A stretch of DNA of 64,000 nt from Bacteroidales bacterium (GCA_017473705.1 JAFUJQ010000007.1:1-64000); one strand, 5' to 3'. Shown: positions 52,500 to 61,479, numbered from the stretch's first letter. The notes: generated by a model not told the origin, from the letters alone. Program-made: numbers and translations.

Positions 52500-53912
52500 A
52501 TGAAAAAGGTATTTTTAGTTTCGCTTTTCGCGCTTTTCGCATCAGTCGCTGCTTTCGCTCAGCAGGCTGAAGTGAACCAGTATGGTCAGAAGGTGAACTC
52601 CTATCCAGTTGATGCTACTGTGCAGGACGGCATCCTTGTGTTCCAGAACAAGAACCAGAACTATAAGATGTGGTTCGACATCCGCGTACAGGGTGATGCT
52701 GCCGTATTCTTCGGCTATGACAAGAACCTTACCCAGATCGGTAACGGCATGCTGATGCGCCGTACCCGTTTCGCAGTGAAGGCTCAGCTTGACAAGAACT
52801 GGTATGGTGAGCTCGACACTGACTGGACCAGCGGTACTCCTGAGATTAAGGACGCATACATCGCCTTCACAGGCGTGAAGGGCCTCGAGATCAAGCTCGG
52901 TAACTTCAAGGAGAACTTCTCTATCCAGAGAAACACCACTTCTCGCTACCTCCAGTTCATGGAGCGTCCTATGGTGAGCTATCTTGCTCCATCACGCCAC
53001 ATGGGTATCAACGTGAAGTACTCTATGCCGGCTCTCTGGGTTAGCGCAGGTGCGTTCGGTCCTGAGCTTGAGGGTGCTGAGACTCAGACATTCATCGAGG
53101 ATGGAAACAAGGACTATGGCCTGAACTGCGGTATGTCTTATACAGGAAAGGTGGTTTACCGTCCGCTCCACAAGATGAAGAACGCTTCTCTCCACATCGG
53201 CGCAGCTGTTTCTTACAGAAATCCTAAGACTTCTTCTACAGACGGTTACAACGCAGTGCGTTACAGCACACGTAACACTACAGCCATCAACCGCAAGAAG
53301 TTCCTCGACACTGACGCCATCAAGTATCTCGACCATGAGCTTGCTTACACATTCGAGCTTGCAGGTCACTGGAAGGGTCTCCGTTGGGAAGGTGCTTACA
53401 TCGCACGTCTTCCTTACGTAGACGAGCAGAAGTATGTAGACCTCAATGGTGAGGCTCCGAATTTCGCTCCAGCTTGGGGATGGTATGTTCAGGCAGGTTA
53501 TCTTCTCTTCGGCGGTCATCAGAACTATGACGCCGGTGGAGCTAAGTACACTCGCGTAAATGCTGGCAAGGAGTGGGGTGACATCGAGCTCTGCGCACGC
53601 GTAGAGTACCTCGACCTCAATATGTCTAAGTATGTGATGGGAGGTTCAGCTTATGCATACTCTCTCGGACTCAACTTCCACGTGACAAGAAACGTGAAGT
53701 TTGTGATCAACTATCAGTACAATGATAACGACATCTTCGCAAACGGAAAGGGTGAGCAGGACGGAACCGACAAGACTGCAAAGGGACCTTACTGCACAGG
53801 TTATGACGCAGCAGGCAACGTGACCAAGTATCCTGGCGACATCGCAGCTGACAGCAAGAGCAAGGGTATCGACTACCACATGCTCGCATGCCGTTTCCAG
53901 GTAGCATTCTAA
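52500..53912 (+). CDS. OprO/OprP-type phosphate-selective porin family protein
   Basis: 470 residues. Signal peptide cleaved after AFAQ, then a beta-barrel with alternating aromatic strands and a C-terminal Phe (FQVAF) typical of outer-membrane insertion. The barrel phrase RTRFAVKAQLDKNWYGELD and KLGNFKENFS resemble the OprP/OprO family that takes up phosphate or polyphosphate. Strong EF-P-like codon bias suggests abundant expression. Selectivity cannot be read; other anions or substrates are possible. Followed by a tandem repeat array and a lamin-tail lipoprotein. Confidence 0.82.
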   Translation: MKKVFLVSLFALFASVAAFAQQAEVNQYGQKVNSYPVDATVQDGILVFQNKNQNYKMWFDIRVQGDAAVFFGYDKNLTQIGNGMLMRRTRFAVKAQLDKNWYGELDTDWTSGTPEIKDAYIAFTGVKGLEIKLGNFKENFSIQRNTTSRYLQFMERPMVSYLAPSRHMGINVKYSMPALWVSAGAFGPELEGAETQTFIEDGNKDYGLNCGMSYTGKVVYRPLHKMKNASLHIGAAVSYRNPKTSSTDGYNAVRYSTRNTTAINRKKFLDTDAIKYLDHELAYTFELAGHWKGLRWEGAYIARLPYVDEQKYVDLNGEAPNFAPAWGWYVQAGYLLFGGHQNYDAGGAKYTRVNAGKEWGDIELCARVEYLDLNMSKYVMGGSAYAYSLGLNFHVTRNVKFVINYQYNDNDIFANGKGEQDGTDKTAKGPYCTGYDAAGNVTKYPGDIAADSKSKGIDYHMLACRFQVAF

Positions 53913-53917
53913 TGCGC

Positions 53918-54011
53918 CTGTCATTTCGACCGGATTCTGTCATTTCGACCGGATCCTGTCATTTCGACCGAATTCTGTCATTTCGACCGAACGAAGTGAG
54001 TGGAGAAATCT
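53918..54011 (+). repeat. Tandem array of truncated dispersed repeats
   Basis: Three 19-bp units (CTGTCATTTCGACCGGATT and variants, starting 53918, 53937, 53956) followed by one full-length 37-bp element (53975-54011). This shows local 19-bp duplication of the element's first half. It lies between the porin and lamin-tail genes. Confidence 0.88.
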
Positions 54012-54054
54012 ATAAACCAAAAACAAATATCAACCAATTAAACATCAAACAATC

Positions 54055-54684
54055 ATGAAAAAGTTTTTTGTACTCGCAGCAGCAGCTGCATTCGCTCTTA
54101 CAGCATGTAACAAGGACAACCCTACAGTAGACGGTAGCGGCACTGGCAACGGTGGAAACGAGACTAAGGTAACCGGTATCGTTCTCAACGAGCTTTCAGG
54201 TGCTGACAAGTTCATCGAGCTTTACAACACAACTGACAAGGAGCTCTCACTCGAGGGTGTATACGTAGTTAAGTATGACTCTTCAAAGGAAGGTGGCAAG
54301 TCTACAACTTGGACAGGTGCCAAGGGTATGACTATCGCTGCCAAGGGTTTTGTAGTTCTCGAGAGCTCTGACCTCGCAGATCCAGCTGAGGATGGTGATC
54401 CAGCATATGCATACGAGTCTGCAAACCACGTGTTCAAGGGTGGTCTTTCAGGTAAGAAGAACGTGTTCATCGAGCTCTATAGCGCAGCAGATGAGAAGCT
54501 CAGCGAGTTCAAGAGAGGTGAGGAAGGCGCAGGCTGGAACCAGGTTTCAGGTTTCAACAACGACAAGAAGCACACTTTCTCACGCGTACCGGACGGAACA
54601 GGTGAGTTCGTATACGCTGACCCTACAAAGGGCGCTGCAAACGGTGCAAAGGTTGCTGACATCGAGCAGGCTCCTGAAATGTAA
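54055..54684 (+). CDS. Lamin-tail-domain lipoprotein
   Basis: 209 residues, lipobox LTAC (Cys18). A Gly/Asn-rich linker leads to a single lamin-tail (LTD) beta-sandwich: GIVLNELSGADKFIELYN, SLEGVYVVKYD, IAAKGFVVL and HTFSRVPDGTG. Bacterial LTDs are extracellular binding modules, often attached to nucleases or phosphatases; this one is free-standing. Codon use is as biased as in the porin. Twenty-four bases before the first CYTH-like gene. Confidence 0.85.
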   Translation: MKKFFVLAAAAAFALTACNKDNPTVDGSGTGNGGNETKVTGIVLNELSGADKFIELYNTTDKELSLEGVYVVKYDSSKEGGKSTTWTGAKGMTIAAKGFVVLESSDLADPAEDGDPAYAYESANHVFKGGLSGKKNVFIELYSAADEKLSEFKRGEEGAGWNQVSGFNNDKKHTFSRVPDGTGEFVYADPTKGAANGAKVADIEQAPEM

Positions 54685-54708
54685 TAATTGCTTATAGTAT
54701 ATAGAACT

Positions 54709-55347
54709 ATGGCAGAATTGAAGATCGGCGAGATCTCGAAGCCACGCTTCGAGTTCCGCTCTTTCGGACAGTGCTTCTGTGAGGCACACAAGAGAATGGC
54801 TCGTCTTTCCGTTCCTGTACCTGAAAAGGTATGGGAGCGCGAAAGCGACGAGATCTACATCATCTCTCGCAAGAACGACATCAACAACACCAAGATCCGC
54901 AACGGAAAGATGGACATCAAGACTTATGTCCAGACAGTTGACGGCCTCGAGCAGTGGAACCCTCTCATGAAGGGCGAGTTCCCTATCTCCCGTACAGTGC
55001 TCGAGAACGAGGTTTTCCCTGCATTCATGGTGGAGATGCCTGCTCTTGACAAGGATGAGTACACTTATGACGAGTTCATCGCTATGGTGAAGGCTAACCC
55101 TGATCTCGCAGCTGTACGCGTACACAAGCAGCGTTTCGGCTACATGGTGAACAACACCATCTGCGAGGTAGGTAACGTTCTCATCAACGGTGCGAAGGTG
55201 GTTACCATCAACTCTGAGTCTACTGAGATCGAGGACATCAAGAAGACCATCGCTGACTGCGGTCTCGAGGGTGTTGAGAACATCAACTATCTCCAGGCAA
55301 TCAAGCGTGTGATCGGAATGTCTGACAAGCCACTTGCAAACGAGTAG
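54709..55347 (+). CDS. CYTH-like (triphosphate tunnel) protein
   Basis: 212 residues, no signal peptide. Strand pattern and charged repeats (EIYIISRKND, KIRNGKMDIK, VHKQRFGYMV, ICEVGNVLINGAKV, TINSESTE, NYLQAIKRVIG) resemble a CYTH/triphosphate-tunnel fold, in which acidic and basic tunnel residues hold triphosphate or polyphosphate. This is a fold-level inference; the N-terminal ExExK motif is not evident. ATG at 54709 (MAELKIGE) chosen over an upstream TTG. Four bases before a clearer CYTH gene. Highly expressed codon use. Confidence 0.55.
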   Translation: MAELKIGEISKPRFEFRSFGQCFCEAHKRMARLSVPVPEKVWERESDEIYIISRKNDINNTKIRNGKMDIKTYVQTVDGLEQWNPLMKGEFPISRTVLENEVFPAFMVEMPALDKDEYTYDEFIAMVKANPDLAAVRVHKQRFGYMVNNTICEVGNVLINGAKVVTINSESTEIEDIKKTIADCGLEGVENINYLQAIKRVIGMSDKPLANE

Positions 55348-55351
55348 TATC

Positions 55352-55825
55352 ATGGCACAGGAAATCGAAAGAAAATTCTTGGTTGCAGGCGACTTCAAGC
55401 CGTTTGCAAAGAAGGCGACCCGCATCACTCAGGGTTACCTCAGCTCAGTTCCTGAGCGCACGGTACGCGTCCGCGTAAAGGGCGAGAAGGGATTCATCAC
55501 CATCAAGGGCATCGGCTCTGAGAGCGGCGCAAGCCGTTTCGAGTGGGAGAAGGAGATCCCTGTAGCAGAAGTTCAGGAACTTCTGAAGATCTGCGAACCA
55601 GGCGTGATCGACAAGACACGCTACCTCGTAGAGGCTGGTGAGCACACTTATGAGGTAGACGAATTCTACGGTGACAACGAAGGCCTTACAGTGGCTGAGG
55701 TTGAGCTTTCTTCTGAGGACGAGGCTTTTGTAAAGCCTGAGTGGCTCGGTGAGGAGGTTACCGGAGATGTGAAGTACTACAACTCTATGCTTATGAAGAA
55801 CCCATATAAGAACTGGGCTAAATAA
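55352..55825 (+). CDS. CYTH domain protein
   Basis: 157 residues. The N-terminal EIERKFLV is the diagnostic ExExK motif of the CYTH superfamily (class IV adenylate cyclases, thiamine triphosphatases, polyphosphatases). RVRVKGEKGFITIKG, EWEKEIP, IDKTRYLVEAG and YEVDEFYGDNEGLTVAEVEL follow (last two read as short phrases) and give the alternating acidic/basic tunnel. Short bacterial members mostly hydrolyse inorganic triphosphate. Metal-dependent PPPase is the best guess. ATG at 55352; an earlier in-frame start would overlap the previous gene. Confidence 0.9.
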   Translation: MAQEIERKFLVAGDFKPFAKKATRITQGYLSSVPERTVRVRVKGEKGFITIKGIGSESGASRFEWEKEIPVAEVQELLKICEPGVIDKTRYLVEAGEHTYEVDEFYGDNEGLTVAEVELSSEDEAFVKPEWLGEEVTGDVKYYNSMLMKNPYKNWAK

Positions 55826-55831
55826 TTTTCC

Positions 55832-55861
55832 GGCAGTGGTCCGATGTGGACCACTGCCTTT
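55832..55861 (+). terminator. Terminator between the CYTH gene and the SLC13 gene
   Basis: GGCAGTGGTCC (55832-55842) pairs perfectly with GGACCACTGCC (55848-55858), five-base loop, then TTTAAAA. It lies 13 bases before the SLC13 start, so it may attenuate rather than fully separate the genes. Confidence 0.8.
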
Positions 55862-55873
55862 AAAAACAAAACC

Positions 55874-57484
55874 ATGACCGACAAGAACACTGAACTTGAA
55901 CAGGAGCAGGTCTTTGACCCGCTGGATATGAATAATTATAAGGTCGAGAAGCTTCCGAAGATGGAGAAATCCGGATTCGAGAAGTGGATGGCCCGTCTGG
56001 GAGGCCCTATCGCTGCTATCGTATTCGTCCTCATATATTGGGTGATCGACATCCCGCTTTTCGACAACCTTGACTTCTCGGGACTTTCTGCCAAGGCGCA
56101 GGCAAGGCTCGCAGTCATCGGCGAGGCTGCCTTCATCAGGGCATGCTATGCAATGCTTGCCATCTTCTGTGCTTCCATAGTATTGTGGATCACCGAGGCG
56201 GTGCAGAGCTACCTGACATCACTCATGGTGATCATGGCCGTGATCCTTTGCGGCGTGACCACGCAGAAGGATGCCTTCGCGCAGCTGGGACATCCTGTGA
56301 TGTGGCTCAACATCCTCTCGTTCGTTCTTGCCAGCATGCTTGTCAAGACAAGGGTCGCAAAGAGGTTTGCCCTCTGGTTCGTGCTCAAGTTCGGAAAGAG
56401 CGCGTCCGGCATATTCTTCAGCTTCCTTGTCATCAATGTCGTACTGTCGATGTTCATATCGGCTACCACTGTGAAGGCTACCATCCTTCTTCCTATATTC
56501 ATGGTAGTGGCGGCCATCTTCGGAGCAAGCCAGGGCAACCGCAACAATTTCGGACGCAACCTTGTGCTCCAGAACCTGTTCCAGATCAACATAGGCGCGA
56601 GCGCCTTCATGACCGGCTCAGGTGCCAACCTTCTTGCAATATCTCTCCTCACAGGCGCATACAGCTCAGTCACAATGCTTTATGCTGACTGGCTCGCTGC
56701 CGCATTCCCTCTCGCGATGATCCTGCTTCTCATAGGCTGGTTCATCGGCGTGAAGGTGATATTCCCTCTCAAGCCAGAAGAGAGGAAGCCTCAGATCGAG
56801 GGTGGTATGGAACGCCTCCGCCAGGAGCTTGATGCCATGGGCAAGATGACCAAGGAGGAATTCAAGTCCATAGCTATTTTTGTCGGCGTACTCGTCATGT
56901 GGGTTACAGAAAGCCTGCATGGTGTTTCAGCGGAAGTGGTGGTCCTCATCGGAGCCATAATAGCCTTGATGCCTGGAATCGGTGTCGTAAAGTGGAACGA
57001 TGTCGACATTCCTTGGCATCTGATGATATTCTCAGCAGGTGCATATGTGATCGGATCAGGCCTTAATGCCACCGACCTGCCTGCAGTGATGGTTGGAGCG
57101 GGAATGGATGCGCTGGGCATCACTGCCAATACGCCATTCATCGTTCTCTATATCCTTCTGACAGGACTTATGCTCTTCAGCGCTCTGATCTTCCAGTCGA
57201 AGAACATGAGGGCGCTGGTGTTTGTGCCTATCGCCATAGGTGTCGAGCAGCAGTTCGGCCTTCCGCCGCTCAGCCTCTCGTTCCCTGTGTCACTTTTGAT
57301 TGAACATGTCTACGTGCTGCCGTTCAACAGCAAGCCGGCAGCGCTGCTATATACTACAAACCATTACAGCTGGAGCGATACCTTCAAGTTCGGTATCACC
57401 ATGATGCTCATAGCGTGGGTTATGATCCTCGTATGGGGCGAAACAGTCCTCCACTGGTTAGGATATACTCCAGGCTTATTTTAA
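55874..57484 (+). CDS. SLC13/DASS-type sodium-anion symporter
   Basis: 536 residues, about eleven TMs with a cytoplasmic N-terminal tail of about 45 residues. The two pseudo-repeats of the divalent anion:sodium symporter family are visible as SATTVKATILLPI with TGSGANLLA, and IFQSKNMRALVFVPIAIG. The canonical SNT residues are replaced (SATT, FQSKN), so the substrate may differ from the usual dicarboxylates; phosphate or sulfate is possible and fits the neighbourhood. ATG at 55874 chosen because an earlier in-frame start lies inside the terminator. Confidence 0.8.
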   Translation: MTDKNTELEQEQVFDPLDMNNYKVEKLPKMEKSGFEKWMARLGGPIAAIVFVLIYWVIDIPLFDNLDFSGLSAKAQARLAVIGEAAFIRACYAMLAIFCASIVLWITEAVQSYLTSLMVIMAVILCGVTTQKDAFAQLGHPVMWLNILSFVLASMLVKTRVAKRFALWFVLKFGKSASGIFFSFLVINVVLSMFISATTVKATILLPIFMVVAAIFGASQGNRNNFGRNLVLQNLFQINIGASAFMTGSGANLLAISLLTGAYSSVTMLYADWLAAAFPLAMILLLIGWFIGVKVIFPLKPEERKPQIEGGMERLRQELDAMGKMTKEEFKSIAIFVGVLVMWVTESLHGVSAEVVVLIGAIIALMPGIGVVKWNDVDIPWHLMIFSAGAYVIGSGLNATDLPAVMVGAGMDALGITANTPFIVLYILLTGLMLFSALIFQSKNMRALVFVPIAIGVEQQFGLPPLSLSFPVSLLIEHVYVLPFNSKPAALLYTTNHYSWSDTFKFGITMMLIAWVMILVWGETVLHWLGYTPGLF

Positions 57485-57490
57485 GCCTGG
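57470..57490 (+). terminator. Hairpin spanning the SLC13 stop codon
   Basis: CCAGGCTTA and TAAGCCTGG are perfectly paired around a three-base loop; the stop codon TAA is in the right arm. Confidence 0.55.
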
Positions 57491-57514
57491 AGCATAAATG
57501 CATCCACCCTTGCA

Positions 57515-57559
57515 CCCCTAGGGGGATTTCGGCCCTGCCAGGGCCGGTCCCTTTGGGAC
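57515..57559. repeat. Three consecutive short palindromes
   Basis: CCCCTAGGGG (57515-57524), GGCCCTGCCAGGGCC (57531-57545) and GTCCCTTTGGGAC (57547-57559) follow one another before the 57578 gene. Could form three small hairpins in the leader RNA. Confidence 0.75.
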
Positions 57560-57577
57560 TTGTTTAATACGTTGAAT

Positions 57578-59041
57578 ATGATATCAATACAGGCAAAGAA
57601 ACACGATAATTTCTCCGTTGAATTCAAGTTCGGATTCAACTGCGCAGAGGACGGAGTGCGCGATGATTTTTCAGTCAACGCGTGGATCTTCGTGCCAAAC
57701 AGTCTTGACATCAATCCCGAGAACTATGGCAAGAAGCAGTTCTACCGCGACGTCAAGTCAAATGTCCGCCTGATCACGCCTGTATATCTTCTCAGAGACA
57801 TCGCACAGGACAGCTCGCTCCCTCTCGTTTCCCTGAAACATGCCCTTGAGAGGGTAGTGGACAATCCTGTCCCTGAAGAGCTGGACGCATACGAATACCA
57901 CCTCAAGATGTTCGCGGCGATATTCAAGAGCGCCCTGCGCGACCAGGTGTCGCATATGCAGTCCGTCCGCTCCCTCGATTCGGCCGAATACCTCGTCGAG
58001 GACTATGTGGACAATGCCGCGCTGGTGCTGAAGAAGTTCCGCGCTCTTTATCGCATCATCGATGTTCCGACGGTCACAGAAAAGACCCGCAGCCTGTTCA
58101 GAATGTGCGACGAATTCATGAGTCATGTCGTCGAACTGAGGACCATAAGGATGATAAGGAAGATAGATTCCTCGATAAATGCAGAGGTGTATGCTGGCAT
58201 CCGCAGGAAGTTCATGGACCTGATCATAGGGGAACATAATTATAAGGTGTCGCAGGGCTACGGCGTCATGAAGAATGACGCAAAGCACGACCGCCAGCTT
58301 GTCTACCACAGGGGAATGCTCAAGAAGTTCATCGAGAGCGAGCTCTATATCCGTCTTGACAAGAAGAAGGACGGTGTGGCCGTGGAACAGATATATTATA
58401 GCATCGCGGCGGGAGCGGCGATGATCTTTGCGACAGCTGTCGCGTGGTTCACCCAGGTCAAATATGGCAACATCACATGGCCGCTTTTCATAGTCCTTGT
58501 CATAAGCTACATGCTCAAGGACCGCATCAAGGACCTGCTGAGGTACTATTTCGCCCATAAGCTGGGCAACAAGTACTATGACAAGAAGGCAAGCATCACC
58601 ATAGGTCAGAACCGTGTGGGCGAGATCAAGGAAGGATTCGACTTCATTTCGTCGTCGCGTACTCCTGCAGAGGTGATGAAGCTACGCGAAGATGCTTCAT
58701 CGGTGGAAGATGAATCTCGTATATTCGAGGAGAAGATACTCCTTTATAGAAAGCATGTCACGATAGACGATGTGGCTCTTTCGGAGAATGATGACTATCC
58801 TATGCGCGGCATAAACGAGATCATGCGTCTGCATCTCAACAGATTTACCCACAAGATGGACAATCCTCAGGTCCCGATCGACTCGGTCGATGCTGATGGA
58901 AACATATCGACTACGGATGTGGCAAAGATATATTATGTGCATATAGTCTTTCATCTCCGTCACGATGACAAGGCTGAGTATCATCATTTCCGCATCTCCA
59001 TGACCAGAGACGGAGTCCTTGACATATCAGAACAAAAATAA
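57578..59041 (+). CDS. Membrane protein of unknown function
   Basis: 487 residues. A large N-terminal soluble region (about 1-270), two TMs near 272-293 and 301-320, and a C-terminal soluble region with a beta-rich end (VHIVFHLRHDD; HHFRISMTRDGVLD). The beginning (FSVEFKFGFNCAEDG) is beta-rich. I recognise no named family. Many Arg/Asp/Glu residues in the middle suggest a helical cytoplasmic domain. ATG at 57578 (MISIQAKK) is preferred over a longer TTG-type start. Eighteen bases after a run of palindromes; followed by a terminator. Confidence 0.75.
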   Translation: MISIQAKKHDNFSVEFKFGFNCAEDGVRDDFSVNAWIFVPNSLDINPENYGKKQFYRDVKSNVRLITPVYLLRDIAQDSSLPLVSLKHALERVVDNPVPEELDAYEYHLKMFAAIFKSALRDQVSHMQSVRSLDSAEYLVEDYVDNAALVLKKFRALYRIIDVPTVTEKTRSLFRMCDEFMSHVVELRTIRMIRKIDSSINAEVYAGIRRKFMDLIIGEHNYKVSQGYGVMKNDAKHDRQLVYHRGMLKKFIESELYIRLDKKKDGVAVEQIYYSIAAGAAMIFATAVAWFTQVKYGNITWPLFIVLVISYMLKDRIKDLLRYYFAHKLGNKYYDKKASITIGQNRVGEIKEGFDFISSSRTPAEVMKLREDASSVEDESRIFEEKILLYRKHVTIDDVALSENDDYPMRGINEIMRLHLNRFTHKMDNPQVPIDSVDADGNISTTDVAKIYYVHIVFHLRHDDKAEYHHFRISMTRDGVLDISEQK

Positions 59042-59061
59042 ATCGTATAATTGTTTGTTTT

Positions 59062-59105
59062 TCCGAAAGACGGAGGCCCATATCTTCTGTCTTTCGGATT
59101 TTTTA
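59062..59105 (+). terminator. Terminator after the 57578 gene
   Basis: TCCGAAAGAC (59062-59071) pairs perfectly with GTCTTTCGGA (59089-59098), followed by TTTTTTA. Confidence 0.85.
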
Positions 59106-59107
59106 TG

Positions 59108-59115
59108 TATTTTCG
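59108..59115 (+). promoter_or_regulatory. Probable promoter box of the 59146 gene
   Basis: TATTTTCG followed by CAAGGAT: the same extended motif as before the channel gene (46134). Confidence 0.45.
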
Positions 59116-59145
59116 CAAGGATAAGAAAATATAAATCATCAACAT

Positions 59146-61401
59146 ATGGCAATCATTAACAGAGAAAAGAAGTACAAGTGGGAGTTCACCAACCTCGGTG
59201 GAGCATCTCGCGTGAAGATCACCACAGGTGAGGACATAGCTCATCTGGACGAACTGGACCCAAAGATGTGGACAGTCCTCTCTTGCCCTGTAACAGGTCT
59301 TGAGATTGATGAGAAGAGCCTTGCATACATCGACGCAGACGCAGACGGAAAGATCCGCGTGGCTGACGTGATCGCAACATCTCAGTGGCTCTCGGGCGCG
59401 GTAAAGAATCTTGACGTCCTTGTCGAGGGTACGGATTCCATCGACATCGAGCAGCTTGACCGGGAAAACGCAGCCGGACAGAAACTCTACAAGTCAGCAA
59501 AGCAGATTCTTGAGAACCTCGGCAAGGAAGGCACAGTTATTTCGCTTGCAGACACAAAGGACATAGCAGCTATCTTCGCGAAGACACGTTTCAACGGTGA
59601 CGGAATCATCACAGAAGCGTCTACTGACGATGCAGACGAGAAGGCAGCCATTGCCGCAGCCGTTGCAGCTTTCGGAGGCGTAACCGACAGAAGCGGTGCT
59701 GCAGGCATCAATGCAGAGATGGTCGAGAACTTCTATAAGGCTCTCGCCGACTATGCCGCATGGCAGGCTGCTGTGGTCGAGGCTCCGTTCGGAGACAAGA
59801 CAGACGCAGCGATCGCTGCATACAATGCTCTCGACGCGAAGGTAAAGGACTTTTTCATGCGTTCGAAGCTTGCCGCTTTCTCTCCTGACAGCGCAGGTGC
59901 TCTCGACGTACAGACAGCAAGCATCGCATCAATCAGTGCTGACAACCTGACAGGAAAGACCGAGGAGATAGCAGCCTATCCGATAGCACGCATCACAGGC
60001 AAGCCTGAGATAGATCTTACAGCTCAGGTAAACCCTGCATGGTCAGCTCAGTTCGATCTTGTCAAGACTGTCGCTCTTGAGGGCAAGACAGTGCTCACAG
60101 AGGCAGACTGGGCAGCCGTAGGCGCGCAGTTCGCTGCCTATACAGGCTGGAAGGCAGCGAAGGCAGGCGCTGCTGTCGAGGCTCTCGGCCTTGATGCAGT
60201 GAAGAAGTTCATCGAACAGGACAAGAAGGCAGTCCTTCTTGACCTCGTCGCTCAGGATGCTGCTCTTGCGGAAGAGGCAGCCAACATCGACATGGTGGAC
60301 AAGTTCCTCCACATCCTCCGCGACTTCTACAGACTTGTCAGGAACTTCGTCACACTTAACGATTTCTATGACAAGGACAAGAAGATGAGCGCGATCTTCC
60401 AGTCAGGAAGACTCATCATTGACCAGAGAGAGTGCCGCTTCTGTATGAAGGTTGCGGATATGGGCAAGCACAATGCCTCGGCAGCAACCAGTGGCATGTT
60501 CCTCGTATACTGCGACTGCACCACCAAGACCAAGCCAGGCAAGCTGACCATCGTGGCGGCTGTCACTGTGGGCGAGATCGGCGACCTCATCGTAGGCAAG
60601 AACGCAGTTTATTATGACAATGCAGGCGTAGAATGGGATGCAGTGATCACTAAGATTGTAGACAATCCGATCAGTGTTGCTCAGGCATTCTGGTCTCCAT
60701 ATCGCAGGATGGCGAAGACCGTCGAAAACCTCATAAGCAAGAGTGCAGCAGACAAGGATGCGAAGATCATGGCAGATGCTACTGCAAAGATCAATGCAGC
60801 TCCGACAGCCCTTCCTGCAGGAACAGACCCTAAGGCGGCTGCGGCGGCAGCTCCTCCTTTCGATATCGCTAAATTCGCCGGCATCTTTGCTGCTTTGGGC
60901 ATGGCTCTCGGTATGATCGGTTCAGCTCTGGTATCCATATTCAAAGGACTTAATGCCCTTCCTTGGTGGAAGCTCCTCCTTGTGTTTGTTGCAATCATGC
61001 TTGTCATTTCAGGTCCTGCGATGATACTCGCTTGGCTCAAGCTCCGCCGCCGCAACATCGCTCCGCTCCTCAATGCAAACGGCTGGGCGGTCAATGCCGC
61101 ATCCAAGATCAGCATACCTTTCGGCGAGACGCTTACAGATGCAGTCAAGTATCCAAAGATGAAGCTGACCGATCCGTATGCAAAGGCTGGCCTCGCTCCT
61201 TGGAAGAAATGGCTCATCTCACTTTCTGCTGTAATTGTAGCAGTGGGCGTTCTTTGGATCTTCAACCTCCTCGCATGGGCGAAGCTTCCGTCTCCGCTCC
61301 CTCGTTATCACAAGGCTGAGGTTGTAGAGGAAGTTGTTGTGCCGGCAGACAGCGTTGCAACTTCAGATACAGTCGTTGTTGAAGTTGTTGCAGTGGAATA
61401 A
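59146..61401 (+). CDS. Large membrane protein with EF-hand-like loop, unknown function
   Basis: 751 residues. Near the N-terminus SCPVTGLEID is followed by a calcium-binding-type loop, DADADGKI at 63-70, and a second weaker one, FNGDGII near 150. A long Ala-rich helical middle follows, then a block with RECRFCMKVADM and TIVAAVTVGEIGDLI, then about four TMs (two near 585-640, others near 690-710) and an acidic Val/Glu-rich tail. I know similar unnamed large proteins in other bacteria, but no function. Codon use suggests good expression. Own promoter and terminators on both sides, so monocistronic. Confidence 0.75.
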   Translation: MAIINREKKYKWEFTNLGGASRVKITTGEDIAHLDELDPKMWTVLSCPVTGLEIDEKSLAYIDADADGKIRVADVIATSQWLSGAVKNLDVLVEGTDSIDIEQLDRENAAGQKLYKSAKQILENLGKEGTVISLADTKDIAAIFAKTRFNGDGIITEASTDDADEKAAIAAAVAAFGGVTDRSGAAGINAEMVENFYKALADYAAWQAAVVEAPFGDKTDAAIAAYNALDAKVKDFFMRSKLAAFSPDSAGALDVQTASIASISADNLTGKTEEIAAYPIARITGKPEIDLTAQVNPAWSAQFDLVKTVALEGKTVLTEADWAAVGAQFAAYTGWKAAKAGAAVEALGLDAVKKFIEQDKKAVLLDLVAQDAALAEEAANIDMVDKFLHILRDFYRLVRNFVTLNDFYDKDKKMSAIFQSGRLIIDQRECRFCMKVADMGKHNASAATSGMFLVYCDCTTKTKPGKLTIVAAVTVGEIGDLIVGKNAVYYDNAGVEWDAVITKIVDNPISVAQAFWSPYRRMAKTVENLISKSAADKDAKIMADATAKINAAPTALPAGTDPKAAAAAAPPFDIAKFAGIFAALGMALGMIGSALVSIFKGLNALPWWKLLLVFVAIMLVISGPAMILAWLKLRRRNIAPLLNANGWAVNAASKISIPFGETLTDAVKYPKMKLTDPYAKAGLAPWKKWLISLSAVIVAVGVLWIFNLLAWAKLPSPLPRYHKAEVVEEVVVPADSVATSDTVVVEVVAVE

Positions 61402-61435
61402 AGCGTTTACTTCAACAGCTTGATGATAAATCGAT

Positions 61436-61479
61436 TAAAGGTTTGTCCTGCCTTCTTTTATATGCGGGACAAACCTTTA
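61436..61479. terminator. Bidirectional terminator between the 59146 gene and ferritin
   Basis: TAAAGGTTTGTCC (61436-61448) pairs perfectly with GGACAAACCTTTA (61467-61479). A- and T-rich flanks serve both convergent genes. Confidence 0.85.

Noticed and set aside
53918..54011. Possible CRISPR-like array
   Set aside because: Units are directly adjacent 19-mers without spacers and are partial copies of a dispersed repeat.
57578..59041. SPX- or VTC-like polyphosphate protein
   Set aside because: Considered because of the neighbours, but no SPX or tunnel motifs could be recognised.
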